From the NCBI GenBank assembly GCA_017893485.1, contig CM030360.1, forward strand, positions 15,063,975 to 15,127,974: DNA of 64,000 nucleotides, in the 5' to 3' direction. Positions 46,531 to 57,769 of the stretch are shown here, in pieces. The translations under genes and the position numbers were made by a program. The notes under the pieces are model-generated. The model ran no database searches. It had not been told where the DNA came from and worked only from the letters and a program-made list of their open reading frames with translations. Source of the stretch: Hemerocallis citrina (taxonomy: Eukaryota > Streptophyta > Magnoliopsida > Asparagales > Asphodelaceae). Numbering within the stretch: position 1 is the stretch's first letter; each line of letters begins with the position of its first letter.

Positions 46531-49500
46531 TGTAACGCCCCAGATTTTTAAATAATATGTTTGAATTAATAAATAATTTTAAAATTCATTTATTTAATTA
46601 TTTTGAATTTTCGTAAAAATTGTTATTTTCACACGTACAAAACACGTGCAAATATTTTTTGAAGTGTGAATTTAGAATTAGTTGATGAACAACTTCTATT
46701 ATTTTTCATTGAGTATATTTGAATTTTTGGATTTTTTCTGAATAAAAAAACTACCGTTGTAAATTTTCGAAAAAATTGGGACTTTTTGTAATAAGCCATT
46801 TATGGTTGAAAATTTAACTTAAAAATGGTTATGCTGCATTTAGGGCCGTATTTTCAGTCTAAGGCTCTAAGTAATTAGATTTATCCATATTTGATTGATT
46901 TATTGATTTAATTGAATAAATATATAATTACGCAATTTTAAGATTGTTGGGAACATTATTGTAAATATTTTTCTGGAGAATAAAACGTCAGAAATTTTAT
47001 TTGAAAAATCTAATTTTTATTAGTAGATAATAATTGTAATTTTTCTGAATTTTTACGAATATTTTATGACATATTTGCAAATATTACAAAGAAAATGGCT
47101 TTTATGTATCTTCGGGAGTCAAATCCAAAATTTGTAATTTTGGGCTCACATGTTGGTCGCAAAGTTCTGATATGTGAAGGAATTTAATTCTAATTTATTT
47201 TAAATTTATTTTATTAACTAATAATTGGATGGATCCATATATGTAAATAAATAATTTCCTTGAGGAGTATTTTTGTAAACTTTGTGAAACCCTAGAAGGC
47301 CAATCCCGGCTTATATTAGGGGTAGAAGCTGGCCATCTCTCTTATGCACCCAAATCATCTCTTTCTCATTATTTTCTTGGAGTTTAAAGCTTGGATCTTG
47401 GACTTTTGGAAGGAGAAGACTTTTCTATATTTCTATTATTATACTTGAAGTTGATCTTCTTTGTGGTGAGTGATACTTCTAGTTTTTTTGATGTGTTTTA
47501 CTCATATTATCATGATAAATGAGCTTATAGATGTTTACATGAACTAAAGATGTAATTTTTATGAGAGATGATCATATTTTATTAATTTTGAATGTTGAAT
47601 ATTGATGATGGATGAAAAATCTAACTTGGGATCTATGGATTTAATTGTAGTTAATAAAGATATGTAGAAGTAATTAAAACTTGCTCCATGCTCTTGAATT
47701 CATGCTTGATTGATTATAAAGTTGAGATATATCCATGTTATTGGATGTTTTTAATCATCAAGAATTGAAATTCAATATTAGGGTTTGAATAATTATTGTA
47801 TGGACCGAAAGTAATTTATTTTGAATAAAGTGGTTTATGCATGAAAGATCTAAAAATTATATTGTTTGAACCTATATGAGAATGTGGATGTATAGATCTA
47901 TATGTGTGAGTAAAGAACATGGTTGAATTGTTAAAAGATGCAATTTTGGTAGATTATTCGCAATTTTTCTATATGATTTGTAATGGGTTGAAAGTTTGAA
48001 TTTCGATACACAAATATGGAATAAATCATTATAAAAACATAAGTTGAAGTATTGAGAACCAAGGGCTAGGGTTTGGGGGGTTTAAACCCAGGGTTTGAAG
48101 GTCAGGGGTTCGGATGATCAGTAATCGAAGTTACTGTTCATCCGAAACAGTAGCAACCGCTACATATTGCTGTCGCCTGTTTCAGTTTGGATCGCGATTT
48201 TGACTGAGTTGCTGATGGAATTACCAAAAATTTATAAAATAGAAATTGTAGTTCACTATGTCTAGTTTTCAGAACATCTGATGGATCCTCAATCCGACTT
48301 ATAGATTGTAAGATATGCAATTTCTACCACTGTACTGTCGTAGTTTCAGATTTTTAAAATAACTGCTAGTTTTCAGAATTTATCGAATATGAACTCTTTA
48401 ATCTAATTTATGTGATTCCATATTTTTATGGTGGATTCCTCGCTATGTGCTGAATTTAATTTTATTTTTCCAGAATTTAATAGTGATTTTTGAATGTATT
48501 GTTTTGAGAAATGAAATCCTGTAACTTTCAAATTTTTGATAAAAGATAGTTTCAGAATTTATCGAATATGAACCCTTTAATCCAATTTATTTGATTCCAG
48601 ATTTTTATGGTGGATTTCTCGCTGTGTTCTAAATTAACTTAATATTGATTTTTGAATGTATTATTTTGAGGAACGAAATCATGTAACTTTCAAATTTTTT
48701 GATGAAAGATACTTCTCAGAATTTATTGAATATAAACCATTTAAACTAATTTATTTGAGCCTGGATTTTTATGGTAGATTCCTTGTTATGTGCTGGATCT
48801 AAGTGAATTTTTCCAGAATTTAATATTAATTTTAAAGTGTACTGTTTTGAGTAACAAAATCGTATAATTTTCTGATTGTGTAAAAAATCTATAATTTCAT
48901 AGCTGAAATGTGCTTCCATACAAATAAACGAGTTCTCATGGCAATATTGGTTTGATTAAAAATGATTGTGATTAATGAAGCTTACTTTTGTGTAATAAAA
49001 ATCAAGATGGGTTTGATTTTAGACTTAGGGTTATGATGTGGACCCTAGAAAGACTAGTAATTATACTTTGGATTGTAAGACTCTAGAGGTTGAGTGGGAC
49101 CCTTGAATACCGGCAGATGAGATTTTTGTGGAAGTTGACCAGTTGGGGTCTTCATGCTTGGTTTAGTTTTGTTAAGTTCAGTTGGGCACATCAACTCTAG
49201 AGAGATTGTGTTCTAATTAATTAATTAAACATAATAAATATAAGGACAGACACTAGTGAAGATGTGATAGATCTTGGGAAACATAAGTATGAGTTCTGTT
49301 GCCAGTCGGACAAATGTATTCTGAGTCTGTGTATTTTTTGTGTCTCTCTAGTATGTTCGCGCGTCGATGGTCGGCAGGCCTATTCGCAGAATGTCTAGAA
49401 GTGATATGGTTTTGGTATGTTCGCGTGTCGATGGTCGGCAGACCTATTCACGTAACGTACGGTATGTTCGCGCATCGAGAATCGGCAGGCCTATTCGCGG

Positions 49501-50395
49501 AATGTACAGTATATTTGCGCGTCGAGGGTCGGCAGGCCTATTCGCAAGGTACATGGCAGGGAGGTGATTCTCCGAATTTAGAGGAATGCTTACATGATGC
49601 TTGCGCGTCGAGGGTGCTAGTCTGGCAGGTAGATACCGGGACTTAGGACTATTCGGGGAGTATTCTAGATCTTGTTGCTATCACTGTAGCAGGATTATTT
49701 GCATAACGAGGGATTAAACCCTATAAAGTGGAGAACGATAAGGACTTGCACCAGATCTATATAGAGCGGGATGCATAGAATCCAACAAGTATGCATTAGT
49801 AATTATCAGGTGCATTTGTGTTTTTCTTGACTTGTATTATGCATGTTTGCTTTCTATTTTCTTACACTTGACACTTAGCCTAGTTTCAGTTGATGATTTA
49901 TACTTCATTTATTGTCATTTCAAATTCCATCTGCGATTACTGTGTTGATATGTTTCAGTTGTTGACTTATGATTTTATTCTTTATGTTTCTATTTAAATT
50001 TGTATTTCCATTGAATATCACTCACACTGTTATGGCTGACCCCTGGAGTTTTGGGGGTTAGGATTATCTCTAGCCTCATATTTTACAGGTAGGTACCATT
50101 AGCATGGAATTGGGAGCATGTGGTAGAATGTTTAATTTTATTGCATATTTTGTAAAAGGCATGATTGTATAGAGAAATTGTATTTATGGTGCTTTTAGAT
50201 ACCTCTGTGTTGTAAAAAGAATTATAATCCAAGGTGTTTAAATTCCGATGTGCTTTGTAAAAGAGTTGATGTAATAAAAAGTTATTTTCCCTTGTATTTG
50301 GTTTCTATGTTTCTGATTACAATTGAAGTTGATTCTGGAATTTTTGCCACGTATTTCTAAGTTTATTTATTGAAAATTTGGGCTTGGAATTTATT
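46531..50395 (+). mobile_element. LTR Y, long gypsy-type LTR in sense orientation
   Basis: Begins TGTAACGCCCCAGATTTTTAA and follows the complement of the LTR at 17648-20605: CACGTGCAAA early, a leader with GGCCATCTCTCTTATGCACC after TTATATTAGG at 47311, AGGGTTTGG motifs at 48065-48105, and GGATGCATAGAATCCAACAAGTATGCATTAG near 49770. The conserved tail GCCACGTATTTCTAAG lies at about 50348, so the expected end is near 50395, but the GGGGCGCTACA terminus is not cleanly visible there. A diverged repeat of this tail at 50430-50475 suggests a rearranged end. Confidence 0.65.
49345..49625 (+). repeat. LTR-internal minisatellite with GTCGGCAGGCCTATTCGC units
   Basis: Five degenerate units of 55-70 bp: TGTTCGCGCGTCGATGGTCGGCAGGCCTATTCGC-type cores (no unit quoted in full) at about 49352, 49418, 49463, 49512 and 49600. 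It is the counterpart of 32985-33190 on the other strand. Unusually GC-rich for its surroundings. Confidence 0.85.
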
Positions 50396-50816
50396 GGAAT
50401 TTCTGGAATTCTGGAATTTGTCCATGTATTTGGTTGCTATGAATCCAGATTATTGGAATTTGTGCCACGTATACCATACTTTATTGTTCACTGCTTGTTG
50501 CTACTTGATATCTGAAGCTTGCTCTAATAGATACTTTCTCATTCTTTTTAGTTAATGTTTATACAGGTATAGTCGATGAGATACTGAAGGATCATGAAGA
50601 ACTATTTACTACATTGTATATTCTCGGGCATTTTGTAATTTCTTGTGTCTAAGATATTGGTTATTTATTCTATTCTTATTCATGTGATTATTATTGTACT
50701 GTAGAGCTTATTAGTATTGTACGGTTTATGGATGATGTGAATTTGAAAACTTGCATCATTCGCTGGTTCTTAGTTGCGTGCCCGTACTTCCGTATTTTAG
50801 GATGTGGGGTGTAACA
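50396..50816 (+). mobile_element. Probable end of LTR X
   Basis: AT-rich sequence ending GGATGTGGGGTGTAACA. The terminal GGGGTGTAACA matches an LTR end whose start would be TGTAACCCCCG at 31181, and the next bases ATAAG parallel TTAAG before 31181. It could instead be the end of LTR Y. Confidence 0.4.
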
Positions 50817-51059
50817 ATAAGTATGTATTATTTTTCTCAATTGTTTAAGTGTGGATTCATTCCTTACAACCATAAAAACATTCGTAATAAACTAGTCATG
50901 TATACAAAGTTACATAATTACATGGTAAGAAAGTGATCTATAGTTCGAGATAGGCTAGAGTTAGATTGAAAAGAGGGCACTGGACAACTGTCGTGCACCT
51001 CAACTTAACGTAAACCTACCATCTTATCGCCCTATCCCTACTGAACTTCGGCTTCTTCT

Positions 51060-53130
51060 AGAGTGTTGCATCCACTGGTTAAGGCATCTTGTAGTTTTCC
51101 TTGAGTTCAGTCCCCTGCTTTCATTTAGTCTTCACTGCACATGAGCATCTCCAAAGTTTTCCGGCTTCAAGCGAGTCCTTACATTGCTCAATATTCTGAC
51201 ACATAGAAAAAACACTTTCCAATGTAACTGTGAACAGTAGGGGAGTTAGTAGATCTTTTGCAATGTGAGAATGAATATGATACAAACCTTCATTGTGTTT
51301 CCACCAAGATAGTATATCAATCTCTGTTTATACGATAGTGAATCTTATAAATTATACCAATGTAATTCATTAGGTGTATTAGACCTACGTTTTTTGTATT
51401 GAATATGACTCAATAAATTAATAGTTATATCTAGAAAAGCAATGCCCTTACTTCTAGAAGAAGATGATGTCGCACTTGTATGTTGTGCTTTAGAAGTAAG
51501 TTGTATCATAAATATCATATAAATTATTTATTACGGACTCAAATTTAACTATAAATGCATTATGATCATAAGAATCATCTCCCACCATAGTATTAAAAAT
51601 TTCAATCAAATTCTTCATGCCTTCTAACTTGATACAAACATTCATTACACTAGCAACACTATAATATAGAAATGGGATGAAAGTATTTCAATAGTTTAGT
51701 GTAAGAGGAATAAACAATCTCTCCAATGTAAGGGTCATACATCATTTCTTGAAAAGTTGTCTTCATAATAACAAATGAAGGATAATACTACTAGAAGTGG
51801 AATCGTACGATTTTAAAAATTGCATGGTTGAGTTCTTAGAAGGTTGCAAAATTTTTAACAAACTTTCGGCAAAAAAACAAGAGTAATTATTCATTTGAAA
51901 GTTTTTCATGCTTTTGGCAATATAAAATTCATTTATAACCGATTTGTATTTAGTCACAACAAGTAGCTCGTAAGTAGAATTCCAACGGTGTTTAAGATCT
52001 TTAGAGAATTTTCTTAAATGTGCTCCCTTAAGATTGCACCATTCTTTGAATGATTAAAGATTAGGACCACTCAAATTTATGAAATGCGAACAATCTCTTA
52101 TTGCAATCGTATATGGTTCTGCAATCTTCAATGCATGTTACATACACAAATTAATGATATGACATGCAAATCTAACATGAGACATTTTAGGCAATGGAGG
52201 AGCAAGCTCTTGAATTAAGGTGGAAATCACCCTATTATTGTTGGAGGCATTATCAAAACTAATTGAAAAATTTATCACGAATATGATATTTAGTGCATGC
52301 TTGTATGATATGTGATGCGATAGCCGCACCATTTTGGGAAACATATAAAATATTTAAATGATATGATCCTCTTTTGAAGGGTCCAATCACTATTGATCTA
52401 ATGAAAAGTTACACATATCAATGGAACATCGTCACAACCTTTCCAATCATTGGCGGTTAATGAATCCTTACAAGTTAATGCATAAAAAGTAGCAATTAAA
52501 ATTTTAAAAGATTTTTATAGATTTAATAACAATTGGACTTTATGGTGTTTCTAGGAATTCGTTTGTAATAGGGGGTTAGAGTAGTTTGGTTAAATGTCTC
52601 TAGTTTCCTACCATTGGAATAGAAAAACAGAAACTCACCCTTAATAACGAGTCTAGTAATATGTACCAAATGAGATCATGATCGTAGCTATAGCTATCTA
52701 TATAACCGGTCTTAGGGTTGTTCTTTTATTCGGTTAGATGGTCTTGTAATATGTCCGGGTGTCATCTCCCCAAGTGCCGCTTAAGTGTACCCATTTTGGT
52801 ACCCATTTTTCATTTGTAAGCATTTTGACACTTGTTACATACTTTTTGTCCCTCTTTCGAATTGGACTAAGATGAGACCAATGTATATTATTTATTGACA
52901 TTAGATGTTACTCCTCAAATTTTTCTAGAAGAAGAGGGTTGCTGTTACTCGGTGTCTTGTGTTGGGGTTTCTTCAACTAGAATCTCATTATTGTGTTTGT
53001 GGAAACTCGGGAATACTATCAAAAAATCTAATAGTATCATTCTTAAATTTTGGATGATAAGGAGTGCAAGATGTATTGGTGGATTCTTATCCACCTTGGC
53101 TACGGCCGCTACGTGATCATGATGATGCTA
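51060..53130 (-). pseudogene. hAT2 transposase, degenerate
   Basis: A relic colinear with the hAT1 transposase. From the 5' side: RSRGSG-like N-terminus near 53115, BED-type finger remnants near 52860-52780 (VCNKCQNAYK..LKRHL in pieces), the catalytic-domain block ISFDNASNNNRVISTLI with CHIINLCM at 52265-52141, SYDSTSSSI with a SLLKILQ block at 51860-51770, and a C-terminal hAT dimerisation block (HIAKDLLTPLLFTV, ESVFSMCQNI) near 51290-51180. Many stops. hAT transposases cut and paste elements with TIRs and create 8-bp duplications. Confidence 0.85.
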
Positions 53131-53491
53131 TTAGTTTATGAAAATTCTAAAATTGAATAATTGATATTAGGAAAAAGTATATAAGAAGTTAAAAACTCAA
53201 AAATATTAATTGAACTATAAAAATATTACCGCACTTCAATAATTGCAAGAGTAGGTAACTAGTTTGAGACTTGAGACTTGAGAGAGTTGACACTTAAAAA
53301 TTGCGAAAGCTTCTTGATTGTTTCTTCACTTGATCACTTCCTTCTTCTACAAATTGTAAGAGAAGATCACTAGATTGAGACTTGATTTGAAACAGAAACT
53401 TGAGAGAATTGTTTGGAATGGCTTGTTGAAAACTTGAGAGAACTGTTTGGATTGTAAGTTTTGGTGTGAAGAAAATTGTATGGAAGAGGTG

Positions 53492-53502
53492 CCTATTTAT
53501 AG
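53492..53502 (-). promoter_or_regulatory. TATA box of the hAT2 transposase gene
   Basis: CTATAAATAGG on the minus strand, between the GC-rich subterminal region and the transposase start, followed by CACCTCTTCCATACAATTTTC-like leader sequence. hAT1 has TTATAAATACC at the equivalent place. Confidence 0.7.
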
Positions 53503-54285
53503 AACTTCATAATTTTTGGGTTTCCTATTTTACCGTAAAAAACTATCCGTGCTATAGCCGTTATGGGGTAAATAGGTAATTTTTAATTAAATAAAAAAAA
53601 CATAGAAAAAACCCTAAATACGAAGGCTAGCCCGATCGGGCCCAATAATCGGTCGGGGCGGGGGGACCGTTAAGCTCATCGGGCTGAACCGGCCCAGACC
53701 GGAACGTTCAACATCGAGCGGGCTGGGTCCAAATGTGGTCCGAGTCAGACATGGCCAATTTGGCCAAAATCTGACCCAAACCGACTCGATAATTTTTGGC
53801 AGGCCATCCAGGGCCTGCACCACCTCTTGGCCGTCCAGTTTGGGCTGAAGCCTGTTCCGGGTCTGTCCAAGAAGGCCGTAGGCTAGACCGGCCAGGCTTC
53901 CAACCCTAGACTTTACAATAAAATAAGTCAACGTCGTGTGTCATTTGGGATCAATCTCGATGTTGACTTTGAACCGAATGAAAGAAGATATTGCATTTGA
54001 TGACAAGTCACTGAGGAGAAAGAAAGGAGATTTATTAATTGTTAGTAATGTTGATGATATAGACATCAATTTATATTTCTGTTGTGTTGCTTCTTTTTTC
54101 GGTGTGGGAGCAATCAGATAATGAGTTTTTTTTATTTTACAGAGAAAACTTACAATCTGGACCATCGACCAGATCTGAATTGTAATGGTTGAAGAATCCT
54201 TAACTTGAATCTGAATGGTTGAGAATGTCTGTATCAAGATCCGAACAGCTAAAAATGTCTAGCAAACCTACGCAAAGTCTAAACA

Positions 54286-54444
54286 ATGGGGTTGGCCCCG
54301 GAGAAAGACCTTCTGATGCTCAAGTCAGTAATTAAGAAAGGAGATAAAAGTTTTGGTGGCAAAAGATCACTTCTGATGCTCAAGTCAGTAATTAAGAAAG
54401 GAGATAAAAGTTTTGGTGGCAAAAGATCAATTAACCGTTACTAA
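54286..54444 (+). CDS. Speculative 52-residue ORF with a duplicated 20-residue unit
   Basis: ATG 54286 (MGLAPEKD) runs into two identical 20-residue units beginning LLMLKSVIKKGDKSFGG and ends INRY before TAA at 54442. The product would be strongly basic. It is open only because the 60-bp duplication is a multiple of three. The context is LTR-like noncoding DNA, no ribosome-context support is seen and I know no such family, so it is more likely not a gene. Confidence 0.12.
   Translation: MGLAPEKDLLMLKSVIKKGDKSFGGKRSLLMLKSVIKKGDKSFGGKRSINRY
54310..54429. repeat. Exact 60-bp tandem duplication
   Basis: 54310-54369 and 54370-54429 are identical, with no spacer and no mismatch. In a region of old decayed elements this implies a recent duplication or an assembly artefact. 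Confidence 0.97.
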
Positions 54445-55530
54445 TTCAGGGAGGGAGTATTTATAAACTAGGAGTTAGTTACAAAAGATAGACTTAAAAA
54501 TGCATCTTTTGAGATTAAATTCCAGATTCCCATAGAGATGAGATAAAATTAGTTAATAACTCAGTTTAAGATAAGAGATTTGATTGAGATCTTTTCATTA
54601 GCTGGAATTCCCTTTTCTTGGGTTGTTTTTTAGCTATAATGGTGGACCTGGTTGAACAAATGGGTCTGGGTACGGCTCATGTTCTTGTTGCAGACCTATC
54701 ATTCTGCGCTTGAGAAGCTTTAAGATGCATGTTGTGATCATATGGCTCCGATTTTACCCATATCATGTTGTATAGAGACACGAGTTGTATACGTGACCAT
54801 ATTTTTATGAATATCAGATTATTGAGCACCGGGCATGAACAACTAATAAGTGATTTCATTATTATTAGTAAATGGTATCCTTTAATTCCATATATAATAT
54901 GTACTTGTTCATTTCCCCCTATTTTCTTCTTCTCCTGGGTTGCTGTTTATGGCATGAACAACAACCATTTAAGTCGTCAAAGACAACATAATATGCACAC
55001 GGATGATTTGGAAACATTTGTAACAACTGAAGGCTTATATAGTTCACATGGATAGTTGGTAAATTATTCATTGCCTTATATTATCAAAAATGGATAATCA
55101 CTTTTGGAGTCTAGGGTCTAATCTAATTTAACCATCTATCCATCATTGATTTTCCAATGTGAGACTATTATTTGAGGCACAACCTCAACAATCTTTACCT
55201 TGGCTCGAATATGGAAGAGCTACCATCGAGCTAGAACTTTGGAAAAATCAGAGATTCATAGTCTACACCTTAGACTATATTTCATGTGTCTCTACCAATA
55301 TTTTTTTACTTGACCCTGCCTTCACAACTGTGACTTGGCACCCATGCCTCTCGCCAACATCTCAATGATTCAACAAGTTACATTGCCTTCTGCCACTTGT
55401 TGATTCGACACCCATGCCTCCTACCAACACCTCATTGACTCGGCAAGAAAATGTTGATCAGCCAACTCCATGACCTATCAAAGCCTCCATCATCAGTAAT
55501 ATCCCCACATCAGCCCAATATCTTTACCAT

Positions 55531-55547
55531 GGGCTCTGATGACACTT
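55531..55547 (-). promoter_or_regulatory. Probable tRNA-iMet primer-binding site
   Basis: On the minus strand, TTACA is followed by AAGTGTCATCAGAGCCC, close to the usual TGGTATCAGAGC site. LTR-end sequence (complement of TGTAATGCCC, 55548 onward) precedes it. It marks the 5' LTR/internal junction of another minus-strand LTR element. Confidence 0.55.
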
Positions 55548-56038
55548 TGTAATGCCCAACAATGCCCATAAAATGTGCAACCTCTACATCCACCCCAACC
55601 CAACAACTCTTAGATATCGCCCATACCCCACATAATCTACATCTTGATTCCGGATGAGAGTCAACTACAGGATAAACGAACCCATCATTTCTAAGCAAAT
55701 ACAATGATCCTTCACACTTCCCATGCTACAACCCCTGAACCTGCAGTTATACACCACTCTCCACTGCAAAATGTAGTCGACAAACCCTTTTTGTCTAGCC
55801 TTCCTGTCGAGATAAAGTTTGCTCCCATGTTTGGGACATGCCTCCTCTTTAATCACAAGGCACCATTGATCGTTACCAATGGTCACATATATGAAAGAAC
55901 CATCTGTGTAGTCGTCAAACACCTCCTTCATCGAAGTGCAATGAAAAGAAGCACATGATTCAATACAACAATCTCGCATGTTCAACTCCACCCTTGCTAA
56001 TAAGTATAACTCTTCAAAATTTGTTTCCTTCCCACCAC
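55548..56038 (-). mobile_element. LTR-like segment next to the primer site
   Basis: On the minus strand it ends GGGCATTACA directly before the primer-site motif. It meets the truncated LTR of element Z at 56038/56039. It probably is the end of a second LTR, but no start is visible. Confidence 0.4.
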
Positions 56039-56075
56039 TGTAACACCCCAGAATCCGAACACTGGAACTGTGCAT
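55665..56075 (-). CDS. Unrecognised 136-codon open frame
   Basis: Open from 56075 to a stop at 55665 on the minus strand. It is Cys-rich (about ten Cys), with FEELYLLARVELNMRDC, GSFIYVTIGNDQWCLVIKEE and HGSKLYLDRKARQKGF. The first residues lie in LTR sequence, so the listed start cannot be original; an internal Met (MRDCC) would be. It resembles no element protein I know. It may be an unrelated gene fragment or chance. Confidence 0.25.
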   Translation of the reverse strand: MHSSSVRILGCYSGGKETNFEELYLLARVELNMRDCCIESCASFHCTSMKEVFDDYTDGSFIYVTIGNDQWCLVIKEEACPKHGSKLYLDRKARQKGFVDYILQWRVVYNCRFRGCSMGSVKDHCICLEMMGSFIL

Positions 56076-56190
56076 TATTCACAAGACCAATATTTCAATT
56101 TGAGTACATAAACATAGTATAACACAGAGAAATTTAACCCATATTACCACATATCCAGAATACATGGATTTTCAAATTGACATGTCTTTA
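56039..56190 (-). repeat. Element Z: LTR remnant on the left side
   Basis: TGTAACACCCCAGAATCCGAA and the following roughly 140 bp match 62140-62280 in the same orientation, with substitutions. After about 56190 the two copies diverge. It is either a truncated 3' LTR or the product of a deletion joining gag to an LTR end. Confidence 0.8.
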
Positions 56191-56199
56191 GGATGCAGA

Positions 56200-56765
56200 A
56201 ATTGCTCCAGGTCAGACTCGATCACAGCCGATTTAACTTGTCAAACCTTATAATGCCCAAGGGTATCATGCGAGACCTCAGGCTCGGCCTCAAACCCTGT
56301 TCAAACTTTCTAGCTTTCTTAGCTTCATCCAGAATCAATTCTGGTGCATACCTCGAGAGCTGAGTAAACTTGGTATCATACTCCCCGACTATCATGCTTC
56401 CCTACTGAAGGTTCATAAACTCCATTAATTTCTTCTCCTAGATGTCTAAGGGGAAATAATGATCTTTGAACTCTTCAAAAAATCCTTCCCAAGTCACAAG
56501 TTTGTTGCTTAAATTCCTCATCACAGATTTACTGGATCCTTCTCCAGTTGGATGGTAGCCAACTTCACCTTGATGGACTATGGTGTTTTCAACACCTTGA
56601 AGACTGATTCTATCTGTCTGATCCAGTCATCTGCTGCAGTGGGGTCGGCCTGTCATTGGAATACTGGCGACTTCATCTGCTTGAAAGACTTAACCTGCTG
56701 ATTGGGTCTTGAGCTCGAATCGGTGGTCCTTTTGCTGGTCCACTTCTGGTGTTTCAAGCCATGAT
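56200..56765 (-). pseudogene. Element Z gag, capsid part (gypsy retrotrans_gag)
   Basis: The minus strand shows the classic gypsy capsid pattern: FKQMKSPVFQ, then ADPTAADDWIRQIESVFKVL, IKVKLATIQLEKD, and the ELSR..PE region further on in other frames (AYLRE-like, GRASGLA-like). The first strand position is at the hAT1 edge (56765). Several stops and shifts. Gag packages element RNA. It is the only gag linked to a long LTR of the family seen elsewhere in the window. Confidence 0.8.
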
Positions 56766-57076
56766 TAGGGATGGCAGCCGGGTCGAGTTGACCCGCGACC
56801 CGTCCACTCGAACTCGAACGCAATTAGGCGGTTCGAGTCCGGGTCAAACTCACGGGTCTATCCGGGTCGAAAAATTCGTAAACCCAACCCGCTCGATCCG
56901 ACCCACGAACCCGTTGACCAGGTCAAACCTGCTTGCTTGACCTGTGGGTTTGGACTCGTTTGATCCAAATGGGTCAAACATTCGACCTGCGGGTCGGAAG
57001 GTCCGAAACAAAGCCGTTGGCGTTGTTTTGGGCTTTTGTTTTTGTTTTTGTTTTTGTTTTTGTTTTTTTTTTCCCC

Positions 57077-57085
57077 TTATAAATA
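57077..57085 (+). promoter_or_regulatory. TATA box of the hAT1 transposase gene
   Basis: TTATAAATA after a (TTTTTG)n tract at 57035-57072. It is followed by a CT-rich and ACT-triplet leader typical of plant 5' UTRs. It lies 0.7 kb upstream of the first candidate ATG, so an intron or long leader is implied. Confidence 0.7.
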
Positions 57086-57769
57086 CCCCCTTAATTCAAT
57101 TTATAAAATTTCCACACCTTACTTTTTTACTCTCTTTACTACTACTACTACTCAATTCAATCTCAATACAATCAAGGTTTTGCAACAAAGAAGCAAGCAA
57201 TAAAGAAGTTAAAATTTTCGATCATATCAAATTGTGTCGATTTAACTCTCAACTACGTATACTTCAAATCCTCTAACAAAGAAGCTTTTTTTTTTAAGTT
57301 TCAATGACTACCGGATTATGTGACATCGTGACTACGTCTACTACATTTTTCTACTATTATTTTCTCTCTCAATTCTATATTCGATTGTCTGCGAAGTACA
57401 GTATCAAAAATTCACAATCCTCCTATTGTCTTGATTTTTGTTGTAGTTCTATTTTTTTGTATCATATTTTTTTGTTGGTTTTTTTATTTTTCTCTCTCAA
57501 CCCTTATATTTTTTTTTAGATTTTGTCCCCCCCGCTCCGCTCTCTCTAAGAAAAGCTCCTGTGGGCGTCTCCACAAGGGCGAACTCAAGAATAAAGCAAG
57601 CAAGACTTTAGCTCTCGAGCCTACGTCGATTGACAGAAGAAGCTGAAGGCGATTGAGAGATTCTTCTTTATTTGGTATTTTTTAACATATACCTCATAGG
57701 TTATTTTGTATTATTTTACTTACACTAGTAAAGCACTAGAAATCAACTTTTTTCACATACACTATTACC

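Larger units (their letters stand above)
50817..53908 (-). mobile_element. hAT2, main part with 5' terminus
   Basis: On the minus strand it begins TAGGGTTGGAAGCCTGGCCG at 53908, followed by GC-rich subterminal sequence, a TATA box, the transposase relic and a 3' noncoding region. Bases 51040-50940 (minus) parallel the region after the hAT1 transposase at 59890-59990. It is cut at 50816/50817 by LTR X; the other end is at 13989. Confidence 0.82.
53909..55530. other. Unassigned spacer between hAT2 and the gypsy elements
   Basis: No recognised protein. 54150-54480 looks like the promoter half of an LTR: repeated 'GATCTGAA..GGTTGA' blocks, a CCCCGGAGAAAGACCTTCTGATGCTC-type block (quoted in part), and TATTTATAAAC at 54468. 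55100-55530 is also LTR-like. Short frames at 53936-54121 and 55159-55368 have no family resemblance. The right edge adjoins a primer-site motif at 55531. Confidence 0.45.

Noticed and set aside
53614..53931. 105-residue frame with GPSPLDVERSGLGRF
   Set aside because: Lies in the GC-rich subterminal repeat of hAT2 and crosses its terminus, so it cannot be a native gene.
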